Assembly (NCBI GenBank): GCA_012841765.1
Contig: DUUA01000042.1
Coordinates: forward strand, 1-12,229
Length of the DNA stretch: 12,229 nucleotides
Direction: 5' to 3'
DNA from: Acholeplasmataceae bacterium
GTDB lineage: Bacteria; Bacillota_I; Bacilli_A; ML615J-28; CAG-698
Shown: piece by piece, positions 6,062 through 12,229 of the stretch
Position numbering within the stretch: the stretch's first letter is position 1
How the letters are laid out: the number at the start of each line of letters is the position of its first letter
Made by a program: the position numbers and the translations under genes
Notes under the pieces: generated by a model
What the model was told of the DNA's origin: nothing
What the model saw: only the letters and a program-made list of their open reading frames with translations
Databases searched by the model: none

Positions 6062-6997
6062 TTATTTTTTTGGTAAGACTTCTTGAAGAACTCTAATATT
6101 ACTTTCCATTATTGTGAAGTAATTTTCTTCAGAATTATATTCAGAAATAGTAATTGTTGAAAGATTGTGCATATCAATTTTCTGCCCTTCAATTTCTCTA
6201 ACAATTTTATTTATTAATTCTTCATTAGCAGCTTCATTTTTAGTTGTAATAACATACTTAATATTTTTTTCTTTAGCCATAGCTACTGTTGCTTGAAATT
6301 CTGCAGGAGAAACATCTGTAGTATCATTTGTTTGTCTAGTTTTTAAAATTTCAAGTCCATATCTACCCCAATAATTATAAGCATTATGATCTACCATAAT
6401 TACCTTATTTAAAACACTAGAGTCATTTATTACAGAACTAATTTCTTCATCTAATAAGGTTAGCTTAATAACTAGAGCTGAAGTGTTTTCTCTAAAAAAA
6501 TCTTCTTTTTCTGGTTTCAAAATTATTAATTCATCTCTTACAATATTAGCCATATGAATCATTTTAAGCGGATCAGTCCAAACATGCGGATCATAATACT
6601 TAACTACATTCTCATCTTCAACATGGTCATCATGAGAATGGTCATGGTCACTTCCTGTTATAAGACCAGGCATACCATTTGTTAAAGCGACTGTATTTAC
6701 ATTTTTAAACGTAGTGTTAACCCCATTACAAATAGCTGGTTCTAAATTTAAACCTACATAAAATATTGCCTGGGCTTCTGTCATGTTAGCAATCGTTTTT
6801 ATTGCTAATTCATAATCATGAACATTAGAACCTCGAGGATAAACGTTTGTAACAGAAAACTCTTCTTTTGCTATTTCATTTACAATAAATTCAACAGGAT
6901 AAACAGTAGCATAAATATCAGCTTTTACAGTTCGGTTACACCCAGAAATCATCAAAAAAGAGACAACCGTTATTAGCATATACATTATTTTTTTCAT
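6062..6997 (-). CDS. znuA: ZnuA-type metal-binding lipoprotein (cluster A-I substrate-binding protein)
   Basis: A 311-residue extracytoplasmic binding protein for a zinc or manganese ABC importer. It starts with a lipoprotein signal peptide: MKKIMY, a hydrophobic core and lipobox LMISGC with Cys20 as lipid anchor. Expected metal ligands are His60 in NVHDYE, His138 in DPHVWTDP and His204 in VDHNAYNYWGRYGL; the fourth, acidic ligand is not certain. A His/Asp-rich loop, DHDHSHDDH (117-125), is typical of zinc rather than manganese members. The start ATG lies eight bases after AAGGAG (7012-7007), which is embedded in the last codons of the preceding gene. The family's usual permease and ATPase genes are absent from this window, so they must be elsewhere. 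No Zur-like operator was recognised. Confidence 0.92.
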   Translation of the reverse strand: MKKIMYMLITVVSFLMISGCNRTVKADIYATVYPVEFIVNEIAKEEFSVTNVYPRGSNVHDYELAIKTIANMTEAQAIFYVGLNLEPAICNGVNTTFKNVNTVALTNGMPGLITGSDHDHSHDDHVEDENVVKYYDPHVWTDPLKMIHMANIVRDELIILKPEKEDFFRENTSALVIKLTLLDEEISSVINDSSVLNKVIMVDHNAYNYWGRYGLEILKTRQTNDTTDVSPAEFQATVAMAKEKNIKYVITTKNEAANEELINKIVREIEGQKIDMHNLSTITISEYNSEENYFTIMESNIRVLQEVLPKK

Positions 6998-7000
6998 ATT

Positions 7001-7522
7001 TTAATTCTCCTTAAGTTTTAAAAAATCTTTAATTAATGTTTTGTGACTAGTAATTTTATAATCATAACACCAATCCCCAAATTCAAAAATATCTATATCA
7101 GATTCATTCAAATGCTTTTGAATTTTTTCAGTAGTTTTATATAAATATATTATTTTTATCTCTTCTTTTTTCACTTTCATATTTAAAAATCCAGTCATGT
7201 TATCTAGAATTTTTTTATTTTTTTTCTGTCTTCCTTTATTTTTAGTCCTTCCACCCCAGGAAAGTGCCCAAGTATTCCTAGAATTAACAGTTATTGCTGA
7301 ATTAGAAGGAATAACTAAAACTCTTATTAACAGTTTACTGTTTTCAGTTTTTATTACATAATCATAATTTTTATTATCAGATGACCAAAACGAGAAATTA
7401 TATTTCTCTTTTAAGAGACCAAAATTATCTTTTATTTTTGCATAAATAATTATTGGGTTAATTAAATTCATATATACAATATACACTAAAGCCAACCCTA
7501 CTGTACAATAAATAAATATCAT
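7001..7522 (-). CDS. Membrane-anchored protein of unknown function, upstream of znuA
   Basis: A 173-residue protein not assigned to a family. An N-terminal hydrophobic segment (about 2-20) precedes a soluble domain. That domain has a strand-rich core (DYVIKTENSKLLIRVLVIPS, 54-73), a Trp-rich turn (TVNSRNTWALSWGG, 78-91), a basic stretch (RTKNKGRQKKNKK, 92-104) and a helical C-terminus (EKIQKHLNESDIDIFEFGD, 132-150). The alternation faintly recalls restriction-nuclease-like folds, but I would not assign that. The frame is open to 7744, yet ATG 7522 is the best start: AGAGG lies six bases before it (7533-7529), while ATG 7558 has no ribosome binding site and the longest start runs into lysS. 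It ends three bases before znuA, whose ribosome binding site lies within its final LKEN codons, so the two are probably co-translated. Confidence 0.7.
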   Translation of the reverse strand: MIFIYCTVGLALVYIVYMNLINPIIIYAKIKDNFGLLKEKYNFSFWSSDNKNYDYVIKTENSKLLIRVLVIPSNSAITVNSRNTWALSWGGRTKNKGRQKKNKKILDNMTGFLNMKVKKEEIKIIYLYKTTEKIQKHLNESDIDIFEFGDWCYDYKITSHKTLIKDFLKLKEN

Positions 7523-7538
7523 AAAATACCTCTTATAA

Positions 7539-7566
7539 ATTATAACATGATTTTTCATTATATCAA
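7539..7566 (-). promoter_or_regulatory. Promoter of the ORF173-znuA unit
   Basis: The minus strand has TTGATA (7566-7561), a 16-base spacer and an extended -10 TGTTATAAT (7547-7539). An imperfect inverted repeat, TATAACATGA/TCATTATA (7541-7562), overlaps the spacer and could be a control site; it does not match a Zur box as I know it. Confidence 0.65.
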
Positions 7567-7577
7567 AACAAAATAAA

Positions 7578-7605
7578 TTGAATATTCTCACAAATATGTT
7601 ATAAT
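7578..7605 (+). promoter_or_regulatory. Promoter of lysS
   Basis: TTGAAT (7578-7583) is followed after 16 bases by TATAAT (7600-7605), with an upstream TG (7597-7598) making an extended -10. The ribosome binding site GAGGTGAA (7633-7640) lies in a short leader with no space for a T-box. Confidence 0.78.
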
Positions 7606-7634
7606 ACTTTAGTACAATTATATAAAATGAATGA

Positions 7635-9131
<1,497 letters not shown>

Positions 9132-9143
9132 TTGATTTTTAAA

Positions 9144-9166
9144 AAAAGACGCAAAATGCGTCTTTT
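9144..9166. terminator. Bidirectional terminator after lysS
   Basis: GACGCA (9148-9153) pairs with TGCGTC (9157-9162) around AAA, extended by AAAA (9144-9147) and TTTT (9163-9166). It serves lysS on the plus strand and the minus-strand pair ending at 9165. Its layout and most bases match the hairpin at 954-976. Confidence 0.88.
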
Positions 9167-9701
9167 AATTTGCCAATTGATCATATATTTCTTCTAAAAT
9201 TTCTAATGTTATTTTTACATTAGGATATTGTATAGATATATCTAAAATAATATCATCAATTTCTTGAAATCTTTCATTAGATAATTCCTTTTTGTTTCTC
9301 AAAATATCCTCTATTTCCCATAAGATATCATTTATTACCTTTTTTGTGTTTTCCTCTAATTTACTTTGTTCTTTAATACAGACCATTAAATCTTCATATG
9401 TTAAATAAACATTAATTAAATGTTCATATTTAAATAACAAATCAAAATCTTCATCAAAAAACTTATAATAATATACTTTAATGTCTTCGATCTGCTCTGT
9501 TAAAAAAGTAAAGCCCGAATCAAAAACTATCTCTAATTCTTCGCTTATTTTCATTTTTCTTTTGTCCATATCAACAATTATATTTAATAATTTTATTAAA
9601 TTAGATAATCTTATATATGTAAGTGAGTTAGCATTTTGAAAAGCTTGAAGAAAATCATTGTTTTCATTCAAATAAGCTTTATATTCATGAGAATTAATCA
9701 T
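9165..9701 (-). CDS. Acidic helical protein of unknown function
   Basis: A 178-residue protein with no recognised family. It is rich in Glu, Asp, Ile, Leu and Lys, without glycine-rich loops, a signal peptide or membrane segments. The pattern is that of an all-helical soluble protein, for example SLTYIRLSNLIKLLNIIVDM near residues 26-45 and repeated E/I/L stretches such as LEILEEIYDQL at the C-terminus. GGAG lies seven bases before the ATG (about 9708-9711). It overlaps the upstream YcxB-like gene by eight bases, so the two are probably translationally coupled. Its TAA sits in the lysS terminator. It may be a partner of the YcxB-like membrane protein; this rests only on position. Confidence 0.72.
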   Translation of the reverse strand: MINSHEYKAYLNENNDFLQAFQNANSLTYIRLSNLIKLLNIIVDMDKRKMKISEELEIVFDSGFTFLTEQIEDIKVYYYKFFDEDFDLLFKYEHLINVYLTYEDLMVCIKEQSKLEENTKKVINDILWEIEDILRNKKELSNERFQEIDDIILDISIQYPNVKITLEILEEIYDQLAN

Positions 9702-10287
9702 TAGAAATCTCCGAATTATTTAATCCTTTTTTATTCTTTTTAAGATATGACTTAAACTTAATCTTTCCTTTTTTTCCTGGTATCATCCCAAAATTAATCA
9801 TTTTACGAAGAATCTCATTATCTCCTTCAATAAAATATTGTTTCCCCAAAACTATAGCGGCATCCTTATTAACATATAATAAAAACATATCTTCCATTTC
9901 ATATGCAGAATCTATCGTTTCCCAGCCAAAAACAAGACTACCATCCGTACCTTCGATTTTTCTTTCAATTTTAGCTTTCGTTATTATTACTGTTTCCAAT
10001 GAATCTTCCCTTAATTTAGATTCTTTAGAAACATTTCTATTAATTCCCATTAACATTAATACAGGAGCAAATAAGAAAGTGAACGAAGCTAAAACCCATG
10101 TGAAAATGATTGTTGTGCTAGTTGTTTCTGCTGTTGCTTTTAAAGTTGTAGATATAGCCATATACAAAACAGCAATACCTAATAAAATAACCATATATAT
10201 AGATATTGATTTATGAAATGCATGAAATCTATAATATTTTTTATTTATATTTTTATCAAATTTACCTTTTACTATTACTCTATCCAT
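9694..10287 (-). CDS. YcxB-like membrane protein
   Basis: A 197-residue protein with a short cytoplasmic N-terminus, two membrane segments (about 29-48 and 60-81) and a soluble C-terminal domain. The order and the ending (FLLYVNKDAAIVLGKQYFIE, 135-154, followed by NEILRKMI) resemble the YcxB-like C-terminal domain found in many Firmicutes membrane proteins of unknown function. The preceding FGWETIDSAYEMED (119-132) is also typical. A very basic tail (GKKGKIKFKSYLKKNKKG, 171-188) follows. The ATG has AAGGAG six bases upstream (10294-10299). It is first in a two-gene unit, overlapping the next gene by eight bases, and is transcribed away from hslO. The family has no established biochemical role. 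Confidence 0.72.
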   Translation of the reverse strand: MDRVIVKGKFDKNINKKYYRFHAFHKSISIYMVILLGIAVLYMAISTTLKATAETTSTTIIFTWVLASFTFLFAPVLMLMGINRNVSKESKLREDSLETVIITKAKIERKIEGTDGSLVFGWETIDSAYEMEDMFLLYVNKDAAIVLGKQYFIEGDNEILRKMINFGMIPGKKGKIKFKSYLKKNKKGLNNSEISND

Positions 10288-10301
10288 TTTAATCTCCTTT
10301 T

Positions 10302-10325
10302 AATATGTTATTAGTATAACATATT
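10302..10325. promoter_or_regulatory. Perfect 10-bp inverted repeat over the YcxB-like gene's promoter
   Basis: AATATGTTAT (10302-10311) is inverted exactly as ATAACATATT (10316-10325) around TAGT. It covers the minus-strand extended -10 TGTTATACT (10321-10313). A repressor bound here would block that promoter, and the hslO -35 is only 12 bases away. Part of the symmetry comes from the extended -10 motif itself. Confidence 0.45.
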
Positions 10326-10341
10326 TCTGATTTTTTTTGAA
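10313..10341 (-). promoter_or_regulatory. Predicted promoter of the YcxB-like gene pair
   Basis: The minus strand has an extended -10 TGTTATACT (10321-10313). A weak -35, TTCAAA, lies 17 bases upstream (10341-10336) and overlaps the hslO -35 on the other strand. Confidence 0.5.
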
Positions 10342-10365
10342 ATGTTTTCTATTACCAAATATAAT
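10337..10365 (+). promoter_or_regulatory. Promoter of hslO
   Basis: TTGAAA (10337-10342), 17 bases, then TATAAT (10360-10365). A second, extended -10 TGTTATAAT (10372-10380) follows, but a transcript from it would begin almost at the ribosome binding site, so the first is preferred. Confidence 0.7.
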
Positions 10366-10397
10366 AATTTATGTTATAATTATAAAAGGTGATTAAA

Positions 10398-11252
10398 ATG
10401 GATATACTAATTAAAGCTTTAGCTTTAGACAATCAAATACGAGTTTATATAACAAAAACAAAAACTGTTTATGAAGAAGCACATAAACTCCATAAATTGT
10501 CCGCAAACTCTGGACTAGTTTTATCAAAAGTTTTATCAACTGCTGTTCTTATGGGTGGTACTTTAAAAGGAGATCAATCCTTAACAATCAAACTTAATGG
10601 TAAAGGACCTATTGGTAATGTAGTTGTTGATACAAACAGTTATGGCATTCTCAGAGGTTATGTTGATAATCCAAACGTAGTTTTGCCTAACAATAAAATA
10701 AGCGAATCATTAACTTTAGGGGTAAATGGAAACATTGATATTATTAAAGACCTAGAACTTAAGAATCTTTTTGTTTCCACAGTTCCACTTACTTATCCTT
10801 TAATACAAGATAATTTTATGGATTATTATATTAATAGCGAACAAATAATTACCTTCTTAGGACTTTCTAATTTAGAAGCCCCCGGGGGAATAATGGTCCA
10901 ATTATTACCGGGTTATACAGAAAATGTATTAATTTATATTCAAGAAAAACTTGAAGAAATATACAATATTGATAAATTATTTCTTAAATATAATGATCTA
11001 AATGAAATACTAAAATATCTATTCCCTGATTTTAAAATAATTGAAGAAATTAAACCGACTTTCAAATGTGACTGCAATAAACAACGTTTTAAAAATGGAA
11101 TTATTTCTTTAGGAACACAAGAAATAGAAGCTATTATTAATGAAGATGGAGTTGCTGAAACTGTTTGTAATTACTGTAATAAAAAATATAAATTCTCAAA
11201 ATTAGAATTACAAGAAATATTAAAAATATCAAGGGAGAAAAAGAATGAATAA
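10398..11252 (+). CDS. hslO: Hsp33 redox-regulated chaperone
   Basis: A 284-residue cytoplasmic holdase chaperone that is activated by oxidation. The N-terminal domain shows MDILIKALALDNQIRVYITK, SKVLSTAVLMGGTLKGDQSLTIK (43-65) and GPIGNVVVDTNSYGILRGYV (70-89), all typical of Hsp33. The C-terminal zinc/redox switch has CDC (224-226) and CNYC (257-260), the four conserved cysteines, so redox control should be intact. The middle segment around LTYPLIQDNFMDYYINSEQ (131-149) is shorter than, and unlike, the Bacillus SGE...DFTYYL...SEQ stretch. ATG 10398 is chosen because AAAGGTGA (10385-10392) lies five bases before it; an in-frame GTG at 10389 falls within that site. The gene overlaps the following peptidase gene by eight bases. 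Confidence 0.95.
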   Translation: MDILIKALALDNQIRVYITKTKTVYEEAHKLHKLSANSGLVLSKVLSTAVLMGGTLKGDQSLTIKLNGKGPIGNVVVDTNSYGILRGYVDNPNVVLPNNKISESLTLGVNGNIDIIKDLELKNLFVSTVPLTYPLIQDNFMDYYINSEQIITFLGLSNLEAPGGIMVQLLPGYTENVLIYIQEKLEEIYNIDKLFLKYNDLNEILKYLFPDFKIIEEIKPTFKCDCNKQRFKNGIISLGTQEIEAIINEDGVAETVCNYCNKKYKFSKLELQEILKISREKKNE

Positions 11253-12229
11253 AACTTTAGAATTTGCTAAAAAAATATTAGAAATACAAAGCCCCACAGG
11301 CTATAGTGTTGAAATTGCTGAATTTTTAGAAAAAGAACTTAATTGTAGAAAATTAGAATATTATAAAAATAAAAAAGGGAATATTATTGTTCCTATAAAA
11401 GGTAAATCTGATTATACAATCACCTTTACTGCTCATATAGATACTTTAGGAGCAATGGTTAGAAGTATTAAATCAGATGGAACATTAACATTTAGTGTTT
11501 TAGGTGGACCTATCTTACCAACATATGATGGAGAATATTGTACAATTATAACTAGGAAAGGAAAAAAATTCCAAGGAACATTTCTTTCCAACTCTCCTTC
11601 AAGCCATGTATACAAAGATGCATCTACTGCACCAAGAAACGAAGAAAACATGCATATTAGAATTGATGAAGTTGTAAAAAATAAAAAGGATGTTGAAAAA
11701 ATTGGAATTAGCACGGGAGACTACATTGCTCTTGATCCAAAAACAACCATAACAGAAAGCGGATTTATTAAATCTAGATTCTTAGATGATAAAATTAGCG
11801 TTGCTATTTTATTTAATGTTATTGATTATCTTAATAAAAATAATATTACTCCTAATTCTAATTTGAACTTCTTATTTTCAACATATGAAGAAACTGGACA
11901 CGGCGGCAGTAACATCCCGGAAACTGATGAGTTAATTGCTGTTGATATGGGTTGTGTTGGAAAAGATTTAAACTGCACTGAATATGACGTATCTATTTGT
12001 GTTAAAGATTCTTCTGGGCCTTATGATTTTAATATTACAAATGAATTTATTAATATTGCTGAAAAAGAAAAATTAAATCACGGAGTAGATGTTTATCCAT
12101 ATTATGGCTCTGATGTATCAGCTGCATATAGAGCAGGAAATGATATTAAAGGTGCTTTAATAGGACCAGGTGTTACTGCATCTCATGGAATGGAAAGAAC
12201 CCATAAAGATGGAGTTGAAGCAACAATTA
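11245..12229 (+). CDS. M42 family aminopeptidase, 3' end missing
   Basis: The first 328 residues of a cytoplasmic dinuclear-metal aminopeptidase of family M42 (glutamyl aminopeptidase/FrvX group, usually ~340-360 residues). The frame is open to the window edge. Expected ligands are present: TAHIDTLG with His64, FLDDKIS with Asp181 or its neighbour Asp180, the catalytic and metal pair Glu215-Glu216 in STYEETGHGG, VDMGC with Asp234, and a final histidine in ASHGMERTHKDG (likely His320). Substrate preference cannot be read from this. The ATG lies inside the last codons of hslO (eight-base overlap) with GGGAG (11233-11237) upstream, so the two are in one operon and probably coupled. Only about 20-30 residues should be missing. 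Confidence 0.93.
   Translation, partial: MNKTLEFAKKILEIQSPTGYSVEIAEFLEKELNCRKLEYYKNKKGNIIVPIKGKSDYTITFTAHIDTLGAMVRSIKSDGTLTFSVLGGPILPTYDGEYCTIITRKGKKFQGTFLSNSPSSHVYKDASTAPRNEENMHIRIDEVVKNKKDVEKIGISTGDYIALDPKTTITESGFIKSRFLDDKISVAILFNVIDYLNKNNITPNSNLNFLFSTYEETGHGGSNIPETDELIAVDMGCVGKDLNCTEYDVSICVKDSSGPYDFNITNEFINIAEKEKLNHGVDVYPYYGSDVSAAYRAGNDIKGALIGPGVTASHGMERTHKDGVEATI

Noticed and set aside
11433..11714. 93-codon minus-strand frame opposite the M42 peptidase
   Set aside because: The plus strand encodes conserved M42 motifs here; this is an antisense shadow.

Overview
The window is AT-rich (about 30% G+C by eye). It has Firmicutes-style regulatory signals: strong AGGAGG-like ribosome binding sites, TATAAT and extended TGnTATAAT -10 boxes, and short hairpin-plus-T-tract terminators. 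Genes are tightly packed. Every complete gene ends in TAA, and tryptophan is written TGG with no in-frame TGA. This suggests a low-GC Gram-positive lineage, such as Erysipelotrichia-like Bacilli or a Mollicutes-related relative that keeps the standard code. It is not a code-4 mycoplasma. The exact taxon cannot be named from this sequence.

Layout. A 154-bp stretch at the left edge is less AT-rich and has no convincing gene. A plus-strand M55 D-aminopeptidase (155-952) follows and converges through a shared bidirectional terminator (954-976) on a long minus-strand block. In transcription order that block holds five units: (i) a gene for an unknown membrane-anchored protein coupled to a ZnuA-type metal-binding lipoprotein gene (7522-6062); (ii) tRNA-Tyr and tRNA-Gln (5945-5769) with their own promoter and terminator; (iii) a glycerophosphodiester phosphodiesterase gene coupled by TAATG to a 60-residue two-helix membrane protein gene (5657-4756); (iv) glyA (4690-3452); (v) a malic enzyme gene followed 10 bp later by an aspartase-like gene (3300-975). 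lysS (7644-9131) is divergent from the ORF173-znuA unit. It converges, through a second terminator very like the first, on a minus-strand pair encoding an acidic helical protein and a YcxB-like membrane protein (10287-9165). hslO (from 10398) is divergent from that pair and overlaps an M42 aminopeptidase gene that runs off the right edge.

Functions. Most genes are housekeeping: translation (lysS, two tRNAs), one-carbon metabolism (glyA), central carbon (malic enzyme), peptide turnover (M55, M42), redox-regulated chaperone (hslO), metal uptake (znuA) and phosphodiester salvage. The least ordinary items are the aspartase-like protein, which has lost its catalytic motifs and C-terminal domain but stays linked to malic enzyme; three small unknown proteins, each physically coupled to a recognisable or membrane gene; and perfect inverted repeats at two promoters that could be operators. 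No mobile element, CRISPR array, rRNA or riboswitch was recognised. I see no clear multi-gene novel system.
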